This document shows positions 48,784 to 58,180 of a stretch of DNA of 64,000 nt, piece by piece. The stretch's first letter is position 1, and each line of letters opens with the position of its first letter. The stretch spans positions 124,001-188,000 of the forward strand of contig CAWFGG010000005.1 in NCBI GenBank assembly GCA_963815325.1, read 5' to 3'. The translations under genes and the position numbers were made by a program. The notes beneath the pieces were generated by a model that was given only the letters and a program-made list of their open reading frames with translations, was not told the origin of the DNA and made no database searches. The DNA is from JABDII01 sp963815325 (lineage in GTDB: Bacteria > Gemmatimonadota > Gemmatimonadetes > Gemmatimonadales > GWC2-71-9).

Positions 48784-49686
48784 ATGAATCGCAGGGATCT
48801 GCTGAGGACCATGTGTGTCGCCGGCGGCTCCGCGGTGCTCGCGCGAGGGAACACCCTCGAAGCCGAGGAGGCCGACATTGCCCGCGGGGCGGGGCAGTCG
48901 ATGGGTGTGCTGGTGGACACGACCAAGTGCCTGGGCTGCCGCATGTGTGAGTTTGCCTGCGCCGAGGCGAACGGGCTCCCCGAGCCGGAGAAGGAGATCG
49001 ACCGCGCGGTGGAGCGGAAGACCTCGCCGACCCACTTGACGGTGAACAACCGCTACGAAACGGAGAAGGGCCCGGTCTCGGTGAAGCGGCAGTGCATGCA
49101 CTGCCTGCAGCCGGCCTGCACTGCCGCCTGCCTGACGAAGGCGATGCACAAGACCCCCACCGGGGCCGTGGCGTGGGATGGGAAGAAGTGCATGGGATGC
49201 CGGTTCTGCATGGTTTCCTGCCCCTTCGACGTGCCGAAGTTCGAATACGACAGCGCCAACCCCAAGATCACCAAGTGCGTCATGTGTGTTGACCGGCTGG
49301 CGAAAGGTGAAAAGCCGGCATGTGTGCAGGGCTGCCCGGTCGGTGCGCTCACCTTCGGGCGGCGAGAGGACCTGCTCGAGGAGGGGCGTCGGCGAATCTA
49401 CACAGAGCCCGACAAGTACGTGCCGCATATCTACGGCGAGCACGAAGCAGGCGGGACCTCGTGGCTCTACCTCGCGAAGGTCCCGTTCGAACAGATCGGC
49501 TTCAAGACCGATGTCGGCGACACGGCGTTCCCGACCTACACGCGCGAGTTCCTCTACGCGGTGCCGCTGGCGCTGACCTTGGTGCCGCCGTTCCTTCTGG
49601 CCCTGAACCGGGCCACCAACGGCGGGCACGAGGATGAACCACTGCCGGACGATGCGGAGAGCGAGGTCGAGCCATGGGAACGCTGA
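48784..49686 (+). CDS. Ferredoxin-like electron-transfer subunit, HybA/DmsB type
   Basis: 300 residues. N-terminal RRDLL TAT-like motif, then a domain with four [4Fe-4S] binding sets: CLGCRMCEFAC, CMHCLQPACTAAC, CMGCRFCMVSC, CVMCVDRLAKGEKPACVQGC. A C-terminal helix (FLYAVPLALTLVPPFLLAL) anchors it to the membrane, as in HybA. ATG at 48784 has GGAG at good spacing. It overlaps the next gene; electron bridge between the HybB-like quinol-reactive subunit and a missing catalytic subunit. Confidence 0.85.
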   Translation: MNRRDLLRTMCVAGGSAVLARGNTLEAEEADIARGAGQSMGVLVDTTKCLGCRMCEFACAEANGLPEPEKEIDRAVERKTSPTHLTVNNRYETEKGPVSVKRQCMHCLQPACTAACLTKAMHKTPTGAVAWDGKKCMGCRFCMVSCPFDVPKFEYDSANPKITKCVMCVDRLAKGEKPACVQGCPVGALTFGRREDLLEEGRRRIYTEPDKYVPHIYGEHEAGGTSWLYLAKVPFEQIGFKTDVGDTAFPTYTREFLYAVPLALTLVPPFLLALNRATNGGHEDEPLPDDAESEVEPWER

Positions 49687-49785
49687 GCATGCCGGTTCCA
49701 TCGACCGAGACGAGGGTTCCGCGGCTTCGCGCGGTTCATTCGTCACGAGCTCAAGCCGAAGGGAAAGATTCTCACCCCGTTCAAC

Positions 49786-50940
49786 GTGATCACCGGCATG
49801 ATCGTGGCGACGGGGGCGGTGCTGCTTGCGATACGGTTCATCTACGGTCTCGGATCCATCACCAATCTGTCCCAGGATGTCCCCTGGGGGCTCTGGATCG
49901 GATTCGACGTGGTGACCGGGGTCGCGTTCGCGGGCGGCGCCTACGTGGTCACCTTCATGGTCTATATCCTCGGACAGAAGAAGTACCATCCGATCGTCCG
50001 GGTCACGGTGCTCAACGGGTTCCTGGCGTACGTCTTCTACGCCGGAGCGCTGCTGCTCGACCTCGGGCGGCCGTGGAACGTGATCAACCCGATCATCGGC
50101 AATTCGTTCGGGGTGAGCTCGGTCCTGTTCCTGGTCGCGTGGCACTTCCTGTTGTACATGATCGCCGAGGCCATCGAGTTCTCGCCGGCGGTAGCGGAAT
50201 GGCTGGGGTGGGGGCGGGTCCGTGCGGTGCTCAAGGGTATGACGATCGGAGCGGTGATCTTCGGAATCACCCTCTCGATCCTGCACCAGTCGGGTTTGGG
50301 CGCGCTCTACCTCATGGCCAAGACCAAGATCCACCCGCTCTGGTGGTCGGAGTTCATCCCGATCCTGTTCCTGGTATCGAGCATCTTCGCAGGCTTGTCG
50401 ATGGTGATCTTCGAAGGCACCCTCACGCACAAGATCTTCCATCAGCGGGTTGGACGGGTTCTCCGTGCAACCCACGACGACATTGTGCTCGGGTTGGCCC
50501 GGATCTGTGGCGGGACCATGTTCGTGTATCTGTTCCTGCAACTCTTGATCTTCGTGCACGAGCAACGATGGGCCTATGTGGCGTCCGGGTGGGGCGCATG
50601 GTATCTGCTGGAGTTGGGCGGATTCGTCATGGTGCCGGCCGCCCTCTTCATCATCGCGTTCCGCGATCGCAACCTCCGCATGACGCGGGTCGCAGCCGCC
50701 ATGACGCTCATCGGCATCATCTTGAACCGGCTCAATGTCTCGGTCATCGCGTTTCGATGGGATGCGGCCGTACGGTATGTCCCGAGTTGGATGGAGATCG
50801 TGGTGACGATGGCCGTCATCAGCGTCGAGCTCTGGGTCTTCCGCTGGGTCATCAATCGTATGCCGGTACTCGATTTCGGGAACCACACCGACCATGCAGA
50901 AGCGCGCGAGCGCCGCGCTGCAGTCGCGGCCGAGTCGTAG
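49786..50940 (+). CDS. NrfD/HybB-family membrane quinone-reactive subunit; start affected by a one-base shift
   Basis: 384 residues with about nine to ten membrane helices (PSR/NrfD family), which exchange electrons with menaquinol. Uninterrupted from a GTG at 49786, but the likely true start is ATG 49674 or 49689 in another frame: dropping one base from GGG at 49714-49716 joins MPVPSTETR to FRGFARFIRHELKPKGKILTPFN and then this frame, which restores a normal cytoplasmic N-terminus. It follows the HybA-like gene directly and precedes the lipoyl-domain gene. Confidence 0.82.
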   Translation: MITGMIVATGAVLLAIRFIYGLGSITNLSQDVPWGLWIGFDVVTGVAFAGGAYVVTFMVYILGQKKYHPIVRVTVLNGFLAYVFYAGALLLDLGRPWNVINPIIGNSFGVSSVLFLVAWHFLLYMIAEAIEFSPAVAEWLGWGRVRAVLKGMTIGAVIFGITLSILHQSGLGALYLMAKTKIHPLWWSEFIPILFLVSSIFAGLSMVIFEGTLTHKIFHQRVGRVLRATHDDIVLGLARICGGTMFVYLFLQLLIFVHEQRWAYVASGWGAWYLLELGGFVMVPAALFIIAFRDRNLRMTRVAAAMTLIGIILNRLNVSVIAFRWDAAVRYVPSWMEIVVTMAVISVELWVFRWVINRMPVLDFGNHTDHAEARERRAAVAAES

Positions 50941-50946
50941 GGGGAG

Positions 50947-51666
50947 ATGGACATGCAAACCGACCTATTCGCCACCAAGGGCGCTGAGTACTTGATCGTC
51001 ATCGCCTATCTACTCATCCTGGTCGGCTTCTGGCGCCTGGTGGCGGGACCGACCGCCTCGAGGGCCACCGTCGCCCTGCTGCGACGGGTATCGCCGCGAC
51101 CCCAAATCCCACGGGTGGTCGGCTGGTTCCGGGTGCCCGACGGGTATGCCTTCCACCAGGGCCACACCTGGGCGATCGAGGAACCCGAGGGCGCGGGCAG
51201 GGGGCTGATGCGGGTCGGGATGGACGATTTCTCCCAGAAGTTCCTGGGCAAGCCGGGCGCATTCCACCTGCCCAAGGTGGGCGACCGCCTGAAGCAGGGC
51301 GAGCGCGGCTGGACGGTGGAGGTCGAATCTAAATCGATTCCGATGGTATCCCCGGTCGAGGGCCGCGTGGTCGCCGTCAATCCGGGCGTGCTCGAGTCGC
51401 CGGAGTTGGTGCAGTCGGACCCGTACCAGCAGGGCTGGCTCTTGAAGCTGGAAGTCGACAACCCCAAGGCCGCCCGTAACAACCTCCTGTCCGGGCGCCT
51501 GGCTCGGGTGTGGAACCGGGACACGGTGGACCGGCTGCAGCACATGCAGGCGGGGGAGCTCGGGCTTTTACTGCCCGACGGCGGCGTGCCGGTGGACGGC
51601 TTCGTCAGAGTGCTGTCACCGGAAGGGTGGGAGGAACTCGCGGGCGAGTTCTTCCTGACGAACTAG
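50947..51666 (+). CDS. Membrane-anchored GcvH-like lipoyl-domain protein
   Basis: 239 residues. One membrane helix at about 13-29, then a domain resembling the glycine-cleavage H protein: HTWAIEEPEG, VGMDDFSQKFLGKPG, the lysine region VESKSIPMVSPVEGRVVAVN, ESPELVQSDPYQQGWLLKLEV. The usual ESVKA lipoylation segment is altered to ESKS, two residues shorter, with the Lys one position early. Third gene in the Hyb-like operon, six bases after hybB. A free-standing H domain in an electron-transfer operon recalls H-like proteins near Hdr-type or hydrogenase gene sets; the role is unknown. Confidence 0.75.
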   Translation: MDMQTDLFATKGAEYLIVIAYLLILVGFWRLVAGPTASRATVALLRRVSPRPQIPRVVGWFRVPDGYAFHQGHTWAIEEPEGAGRGLMRVGMDDFSQKFLGKPGAFHLPKVGDRLKQGERGWTVEVESKSIPMVSPVEGRVVAVNPGVLESPELVQSDPYQQGWLLKLEVDNPKAARNNLLSGRLARVWNRDTVDRLQHMQAGELGLLLPDGGVPVDGFVRVLSPEGWEELAGEFFLTN

Positions 51667-51690
51667 ACCGACAGCTAGGGCAATCAAGAC

Positions 51691-51727
51691 GAAGCCAGGT
51701 GCCTCTCGGTGAGAGGCGCCTGGCTTC
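51691..51727 (+). terminator. Terminator of the Hyb-like operon
   Basis: 17-bp stem (51691-51707 with 51711-51727, one T-G wobble) and a three-base loop, 25 bp after the stop of the lipoyl-domain gene. Confidence 0.75.
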
Positions 51728-51848
51728 GCATTGCGTCGGCCCTAAACCAGGAGCTATCAACCAGCTCGAGACGCTCACTGATTGAGGCGGGGTAGGCCGC
51801 TGGCGACCCCGGAGCTACGTTACGGGCCCCGCACTCGAAGGAAAAGCT

Positions 51849-52274
51849 GTGGAATCACGCCGGGATCAGTTCGAGCTACGAATCGACATCGAGCCCGCCG
51901 ATATCGACGAGCTGGGCCACGTCAACAATGTGGTCTATCTGCGGTGGGTGCAGGACGTCGCCGTCGCCCACTGGCGGGCTCAGGCCCCGGCCGCGGACCA
52001 GGCCAAGGTGGCCTGGGTGGTGGTGCGCCACGAGATCGACTACAAGCGCGCCGCCGTGCTGGGCGACCAGATCATCGCCCGGACCTGGGTTGGTCCGGCC
52101 TCGCAGCTTACGTTCGAACGGAACACCGAACTACTCCGCGCCTCCGACCGGAAGGTGCTCGCCCGGGCGCGGACCCTCTGGTGCCCGATCGATGCGACCA
52201 CCGGCAAGCCGACCGAGGTCAGCCCCGGGGTGCGCGCCGGCTTCTCGGTCGACGGCTCGCGACCACCGAGCTGA
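51849..52274 (+). CDS. Acyl-CoA thioesterase, 4HBT hotdog family
   Basis: 141 residues. The catalytic-loop Asp in IDELGHVNNVVYLRW matches YbgC/FcbC-type hotdog thioesterases that hydrolyse acyl-CoA. GTG start. Typical length. Precedes the lipoprotein gene on the same strand. Confidence 0.85.
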   Translation: MESRRDQFELRIDIEPADIDELGHVNNVVYLRWVQDVAVAHWRAQAPAADQAKVAWVVVRHEIDYKRAAVLGDQIIARTWVGPASQLTFERNTELLRASDRKVLARARTLWCPIDATTGKPTEVSPGVRAGFSVDGSRPPS

Positions 52275-52352
52275 CCGGATTTGCCGGTCATCTTCCGCAA
52301 CCCGGGCCCACGCTCTATACTCCCCCTGCCAACTCGAACACCGGGGTCATTC

Positions 52353-52851
52353 ATGGTACGGAAATCTGAAGCTGGTCGGTTCGATCGTTGTACTCGGCCT
52401 CGCCGCGGCCTGTCAGCCGCAGCAAGCCGCCATGCCTACCGTCGACGCCGCGGCCGTGCGGACGGCGATCGAAGGCGAGAACGTCAAGTGGACCCAGGCC
52501 TATCTCGCGAAGGACGCCACGACGCTCGCCGGCCTCTACACCGAGGATGCCATTCTAGCGGTGCCGAATACGCCGCGTGTGATCGGCAGGGAGGCCATCG
52601 CCTCCGCCTATGCAGCGGTCTTCACCCAGACATCCCCCACGACCAACGACGTCACCATCGACCGTCTGGAAGTTGCCCAATCCGGCGACTTCGCCTATGT
52701 GGTCGGGACGTACGGGGGCACCTGGACCATGGCGGATGGCAGCTCGATGGCGGACACCGGCAAGTACACCGCCGTATTCAAGAACGTGAACGGCCAATGG
52801 ATGCTCGCCGTCGACGGCTGGAGCAGCGACATGCCGGCGGGAGGGATGTAG
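52353..52851 (+). CDS. SnoaL/DUF4440-like lipoprotein, one-base shift near its start
   Basis: NTF2-fold lipoprotein, about 165 residues. The ATG at 52353 is out of frame with the rest, but removing one A at 52362-52364 gives MVRNLKLVGSIVVLGLAAAC, a good lipobox, joined to the main frame with GENVKWTQAYLAKDATTLAGLYTEDA and TGKYTAVFKNVNGQWMLAVDGW, typical of DUF4440 proteins. In the main frame alone no start codon precedes the signal, so the shift is the simplest explanation. Followed by a strong terminator. Confidence 0.65.
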
Positions 52852-52871
52852 TTCTCCGCATTGGCGATTCG

Positions 52872-52906
52872 ACAAGGGCCCCGTTGCGAAGCAGCGGGGC
52901 CCTTGT
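52872..52906. terminator. Bidirectional terminator
   Basis: Perfect 12-bp stem (52872-52883 with 52895-52906), inner loop also partly paired, between convergent genes ending at 52851 (+) and 52929 (-). Confidence 0.78.
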
Positions 52907-52928
52907 CATTCCGCGGCGGGGTCACGGG

Positions 52929-53504
52929 CTAATTCTCGCCCAGCGCTCCGAGCAATCCCTCGACGAGCTGCTCCAGGTGCTGGAACGCGGGCTTGATACG
53001 GCCCGGCATGACGCGGACCGGCGGGGGGCAGCGAAACAGGCGGTTGCGATACGCCGAGAGCAGGAGCAGCTGGGCCTGACCCTCGGGCGAGAGCGTGACA
53101 CCGATCGTTTCCTGCGCGGCAGCCCTCGAGCGGCGGCAGGAGAAGCGCCGGTCTTCCCAGCCCCGGTGCAGTCCGGGGCTCACGCACTCGAGTTCCTCGC
53201 CGCTCAACAGGTCGATGACGTCGTTGAACTGCAGGACCTTGGGGACGCTGATGCCGTCGCGGTGCGGATCCACTTCCGGCGTCGGCAGGTTGAGCTGGAG
53301 ACCGATCGTGGCTGGGAACGTGTCCTTGATCGGTTGGAGCAGTTGGACCACGAGGATCTCCGCCGCGTGGAGCCCCAGATCGAGCGACTCCGAGAGCGCC
53401 ACCAGATCGCCCTCGGAGGCGGCGTGCGCCTCCAGGGCACCCTTCCACAATCGTCGGGCCTCGTCCTCCGGCCCGAGTTCGATGACAGCGGCCAGCTGGG
53501 TCAT
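52929..53504 (-). CDS. Nap-operon protein of unknown function
   Basis: 191 residues, not recognised. No signal peptide; mainly helical with GALEAHAASEGDLVALSESLDLGLHAAEILVVQLL in the N-terminal half and a basic C-terminus. It lacks the TorD/NapD signature. Its start overlaps the napB stop by four bases (ATGA), so it belongs to the Rieske-cytb-HAO-NapAB operon and may be a maturation factor for NapA or for the octahaem protein. That is inference from position. Confidence 0.55.
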   Translation of the reverse strand: MTQLAAVIELGPEDEARRLWKGALEAHAASEGDLVALSESLDLGLHAAEILVVQLLQPIKDTFPATIGLQLNLPTPEVDPHRDGISVPKVLQFNDVIDLLSGEELECVSPGLHRGWEDRRFSCRRSRAAAQETIGVTLSPEGQAQLLLLSAYRNRLFRCPPPVRVMPGRIKPAFQHLEQLVEGLLGALGEN

Positions 53505-54115
53505 TCGTCTCGCCTCTCACGAGTTTCCGGCGCAACCGATTCGAATGCACTGTGGAAGCCTTCTCCTACCGTCACCGGAACGTGGCACTGCCGGCAGCGC
53601 CAGCGCTCGGGATGGCTGGTGCGGATCTCTTCGCGGGCACCCGGTCCGTCATGGCAGGCGACGCAGTTCTCCCGCATGAGTATCCGATGCGGGATGGTCG
53701 GCGGCGCTCCGGGTGTCGCCCGCCCACCGTTCACGTACGGGTCCTGCTCGACCCCCTCGAAGCGGCTGGCTACGAACAGACGGTCGGTCGCGGCGAACAC
53801 GTGGCATTGGCGGCAGCGTGTGGTGCCGCCGGCCTGTTCGGTGTCGACGTGTGGTGAGGCAGGCGCAAACCCGACGCCCGCCACCGACTGGCCTGCCGCA
53901 TTGTGACAGGCTTCGCAGCGCATGCCGAAGGAGGCGTGCGGAATGGTCGGCGGGGCCCCGTCGTAGGCCCGCCGCTCGACGCGTACGTCGGCCGTGGACT
54001 TGGTCGCCCCAGCTCTGCCGGGAACGGGAACCTGATCTCCACCGCACCCGGCTGCCGCAATCAGGGCCGCCGCGAGCGCCAGGGAATTCAGACGCGTTCG
54101 ATGCGTACCGCGCAT
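53501..54115 (-). CDS. Tetrahaem NapB-like lipoprotein
   Basis: 204 residues, lipoprotein (lipobox AAAGC at residue 24). Four haem-binding motifs: CEACH 67-71, CRQCH 101-105, CVACH 151-155 and CRQCH 174-178. The sequence is an internal duplication: each half has PPTIPH (55-60 and 138-143) before its first haem, the exact signature of NapB, which normally has only two haems. It should carry electrons from the membrane to NapA. Overlaps the corrected napA end (54088) by 28 bp. This gene lies outside the indel-rich block and reads cleanly. Confidence 0.88.
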   Translation of the reverse strand: MRGTHRTRLNSLALAAALIAAAGCGGDQVPVPGRAGATKSTADVRVERRAYDGAPPTIPHASFGMRCEACHNAAGQSVAGVGFAPASPHVDTEQAGGTTRCRQCHVFAATDRLFVASRFEGVEQDPYVNGGRATPGAPPTIPHRILMRENCVACHDGPGAREEIRTSHPERWRCRQCHVPVTVGEGFHSAFESVAPETRERRDE

Positions 54116-56460
54116 TTCTTGAAGTCCGGTTCCTTGCTGATGTTGTCCATCGCGTCGAGGGTCGACCAGGTTGATCAGCCGGTTCTCGTCGAAGAACGGC
54201 ACGAACACCGATCCCGCGCGGCGGCTTGCCGCGACCGTCGATCACCACCGGCAGCTCCAGGCTCGCCTCGCCGGCTCACGACGCGGACAGTGGTCACCCG
54301 ACGTTACGCCCAGGCGCTGGGCATCGGCGCGGTTGAACTCGACGTACGCCTTCCGGCACGGCCTGGTGCAGCTGCTTCACGCGCCGAGTCATCGACCCGG
54401 TGTGCCAGTGCTCCAGTACGCGCCCGGTGCAGAGCCAGAAGGGATACTCTTCGTCCGGCGACTCCGCCGGCGGGTGCCAGGGCCGGAGCCAGAACGCAGC
54501 GCGCTCGCCGTAGCCCTTGGCCTTGTAGAAGTGGACGCCGCGCGTCTTCTTGACGTACGGGTCGTAGCCCGCGGCGTAGCGATAGCGGGTCTCGTTGCCG
54601 TCCACTACCGGCCAGAGCAGGCCGCGAGTCTCCTTGAGCTGAGCGTAGCGAGGCCAGGTCCTTGCCGACGCCCAGCGTGAAGCGGCGGTACTCCTCGTAC
54701 ATCGGCTCGTGCCAGTCGTCGTCCGGCCAGGGGAACAGGTGCCCCATCCCCATCCGCTTCGCGACCTGGATGATCTGCCACGCGTCCTCGCGCGCCTCGC
54801 CGGGCGGATCGACCATCTTGTCCCAGTGCTGGGTGCGCCGCTCGGAGTTGCCGAACACGCCCTCGCGCTCGACCCACGCCGCGGATGGAAGGATCAGGTC
54901 GGCCGCCGCGGTGGACGGCGTCGGGTAGATGTCGCTCACGACCATGAACCGTCCGTCGCCCGGCTTGCGCTCGATGCGGTTCAGGTTGGGGATGCTGACC
55001 CAGGGGTTGGTGGTCTGGATCCACATGCACTTTGACGTCGCCGCGCATGAGCGCGCGGAACATGTCCATCGTGTGGTAGCCCGGCTGGGCCGGTATCGTC
55101 CCCGGCGGGAGGCCCCAGATCTTCTCGGCCTTGGCCCGATGCTCCGGGTTCGTCACCACCATGTCGGCCGGGAGCCGGTTGCGCGAGCGTGCCGACCTCG
55201 CGGCCGGTGCCGCAGGCGCGACGGTTGCCCGGTCAGGCTGAACGGGTTGGCGCCGGGCCGGCCGATCTTGCCGGTCATGAGGTGCAGATCGGTGATCAGG
55301 TTGTTCATCCAGGTGCCGCGGCTGTGCTGGTTGACGCCCATGCACCAGAGCGCTCACCGTCCCGCGGCCGGGGTCGCCGTACATCTCGGCCAGCGCCTCG
55401 ATCTGCTGCGACCGGCACGCCGGAGATCTCGCTCACCCGCGCCGGGCGTGTAGTCCGCGAGGAACGCTCCAGCTCGTCGAGCGACGAGTCGCGCGCCCTC
55501 GTCGCTGGAACGTGTAGCGCTCCCGGCCTGCATCGCCGTAGCAGCCGTAGCCGATATCCGTTCGAGCGTCCTCGATGCCGCGCTTGAAGACCAGGTTCTC
55601 CCGACGAAGGCGCGGTCGACCTTGCCGTCACGCACCAGCAGGTGGAGGATGCCGTTGGCGAGCGCCAGGTCGCTGCCCGGCACGAACTCGACGTACAGGT
55701 CGGCGTAGTCGGAGGTCGGTGTGCGCCGCGTGCCGATGTCGACGATGCGAACGCCGGGGTTGCTCGCGCTTGTTCGCGAGGATGCGGGAGAACAGCACCG
55801 GGTGCATCTCCGCCATGTTGTTGCCCCAGAGCACGAAGTCGTCGCCGGCCTCGAAGTCCTCGTAGCACCCCATCGGCTCGTCGCTCTGGAACTGGGTCAT
55901 GAAGCCCATCACGGCCGATGGCCATGCAGAGGCGCGCGTTGGGCTCGAGGTTGTTGCTGCTCGATGCCCGCCCGGACCCACTTGGACGCGGCGTAGCCGT
56001 CGAAGACCGTCCACTGCCCCGAGCCGTAGCATGGCCACCGATCTCGGGACCGTGTTGCGTCGAGGGCCTCCCGGTACTTGGTGGCGATCAGGTCGAGCGC
56101 CTCGTCCCACGAGATCCGCTTCCAGCCTGCCGTCCGGTGCCGCAGCATCGGGTGCGTCGAGCCGGTCCTCGCCGTACAGCATGCGCCGGCAGGTGGTAGC
56201 CCTTGACGCACAGCAGCCCTCGGTTGACCGGGCTCGCCTCGTCGCCGCGGACGGCCGACCACGCGTCCGTCCTTCACGCCGACCTCGACGCCGCACCCGG
56301 TCCCGCAGTAGCGGCAGGGCGCCTTGTTCCAGGTCAGGTCGCCGTCGCACCGATGCTCGGCTCTGCCGCCAGGCGCTCGGCCTCCTCGCGGTCGGCGCAC
56401 GAGAACGCGGCGACGCCCGCGGCCGAGCCGCCGAGCGTTCAGGAAGTTTCTGCGTTTCAT
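54088..56460 (-). CDS. napA: Periplasmic nitrate reductase NapA, frame broken by many indels
   Basis: Molybdenum bis-MGD nitrate reductase, about 790 residues if corrected. Reassembled from three frames: TAT signal MKRRNFL, [4Fe-4S] region CRYCGTGCGVEVGVKDG, then NNLEPNARLCMASAVMGF (Mo-ligand Cys) and EPMGCYEDFEAGDDFVLWGNNMAEMHPVLFS, ending FFDENRLINLV ... DFKKCAVRIERV. I traced at least ten frame changes in the first 800 bp alone. Motifs survive in every fragment, so the gene is probably intact and the sequence noisy. It starts nine bases after the octahaem gene stop. Confidence 0.85.
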
Positions 56461-56468
56461 CACGACGC

Positions 56469-58161
56469 CTACCTTCCGTGGATGCCTAGCTCCGCTGTCT
56501 CGCCGTACCGGCGCTCCATCTCCTGCCGGATTCGCTCGGCCTGGCTCTTCGGCGCCCTCGCTCGAACCAGGCGTGCTCCGGCCGCGCCAGGATCTCGTCG
56601 ATCACCTGCTCGACCGCGCCGCGCCGGCGCGCCTTGCCGTCGGCGCGCGCGTGCTCGACGATCTCGCGCGCCTGCGGGATCAGCTCCATGTAGAAGCGCT
56701 CGGCGACCTCGTACATGCCGTGCCAGTGGGTGTAGTCCGGCGCCATCATCGAGGCGCCGTGGCGCGCGCGGCGGCCCTCGTGGTGCCACAGGTAGAACCA
56801 GGTCCACTCGATCTCCTCGTCGAACTCGGCGTCGTGCGTGAGCAGCCGTTGCTCGCGCAGCGCGCGCCATGATGCGCCTGGCCCGGCTTGGCGAACTTCT
56901 CGTTGTAGAGGATGACCAGGTCGTCGTACTGCTTGTAGAAGGCGTTGACGTAGTCGGGCGTGTGGCAGTGCGAGCAGACCTCCTTCATCCGGTTGCGCTT
57001 GTGCCTCGGCGGTGTCGGCGATCAGCGCGCGGCGCTTCTCCGGGTCGGTCTCGGTGACGATCGCGTGGTTGACGTCGGTGTCCATGACCAGGCTGACCGG
57101 CGGCCGGTTGGTCCAGGAGATGCGCTCGCCCGGATCGTGGGTGACCCGGCCGCCGTTGCGCATGTTGCCCGACATGTGGCAGGTCGCGCAGGTCGGCGCC
57201 GCGGCGTAGTCCTCGCCGAGCACCCAGTGCTTCGGCGTCGAGGTTCATCTCGTCCTTCAGGTCGCGGTAGGCGACGCCGTGCTTCGACTCCTCGTAGATC
57301 TCCTTCTGCGGGTGGTCGGGACCGAGGTGGCACTTGCCGCAGTTCTCCGGCTGGCGCGCGCGCCGCGGCGAGAAGTCGTGGCGGCTGTGGCAGGCGGAGC
57401 AGGAGCCGCGCGAGCCGTCGAGGTTGAGCCGGCCGATGCCGGTGTTGGGCCAGGTGCCGGCGTGCGAACAGCGGCCGGCCGTTCTCGTCCCGCACGATGC
57501 GCGCCGACCGCGTCGAGGTTGGTCGGCTTGCCGTTCTCGTCGGGCTGCAGGTCGTCGACGGTGATCATGCCGCCGTCGGTCGCCCGCAGCGCCGACCTTG
57601 CGAGCCGTGGCACTGCTGGCAGCCGGAGAAGGCGCTGGCGCATGCCGTTGACCGCTGTCGACGGCCTTGCCCGGCGTCGGCGAGTGCGGGTTGAACGGCA
57701 TCGCGCGCGCCCTCGACGGTCTCGGCCAGGAAGTTGTCGAGCGAGGCGAGGATGTTGCCGGCCTTGGCGTGGTGGCTGCGCGCGAACTCGCGCCGCCTCG
57801 GTCGTGGCAGCGCGCGCAGTCGCGCGGCGTGACGACGGTCGCGATCTGCTGCGCCGTAGTGCTCGAAGGCGTCGGCGTCCTCGCGTCGGCCTGGTGGCAC
57901 TCGACGCAGCCGACGCCCTTCTCGGCGTGCGGTGCTGCCCTTCCAGTGGTCGATGATGCCCGGGTTCGACCTGCGCGTGGCAGTCGACGCACTGCCTTCG
58001 AGGCCGCCGGCGACGGCGATCGTGCGGCGCGCTGAGCCCGGCCTCCTGCCGCCTTGCGCGCGATCTCCATCCACTGCACGAAGACCAGCGAGAGCGAGGA
58101 ACAGGCCGCCGAGGCCGGCGATGATGATACCGTTTCGTCGATCGAGAGTCATGCCGATCAT
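56469..58161 (-). CDS. Octahaem c-type cytochrome, HAO-like, frame broken by indels
   Basis: Membrane-anchored multihaem cytochrome, about 560 residues after correction. N-terminal helix near MTLDRRNGIIIAGLGGLFL. Eight CxxCH motifs can be read directly: CVDCH 57977-57991, CVECH 57894-57908, CARCH 57804-57818, CQQCH 57606-57620, CSACH 57387-57401, CGKCH 57327-57341, CATCH 57176-57190, CSHCH 56962-56976. GPDHPQKEIYEESKHGVAYRD and MMAPDYTHWHGMYEVAERFY are family segments of hydroxylamine oxidoreductase-like proteins. Candidate substrates are hydroxylamine, nitrite or nitric oxide. Alternative: a non-catalytic electron conduit. Confidence 0.85.
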
Positions 58162-58180
58162 GGTCCCTCGCGAGCGCCGC

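Noticed and set aside
48784..50940. Hydrogenase-2 operon
   Set aside because: HybA- and HybB-like genes are present, but no large or small hydrogenase subunit exists in the window.
48769..50958. 729-residue minus-strand ORF opposite the Hyb-like genes
   Set aside because: Composed of His/Arg/Asp-rich shadow sequence; the plus strand encodes recognisable ferredoxin and NrfD proteins.
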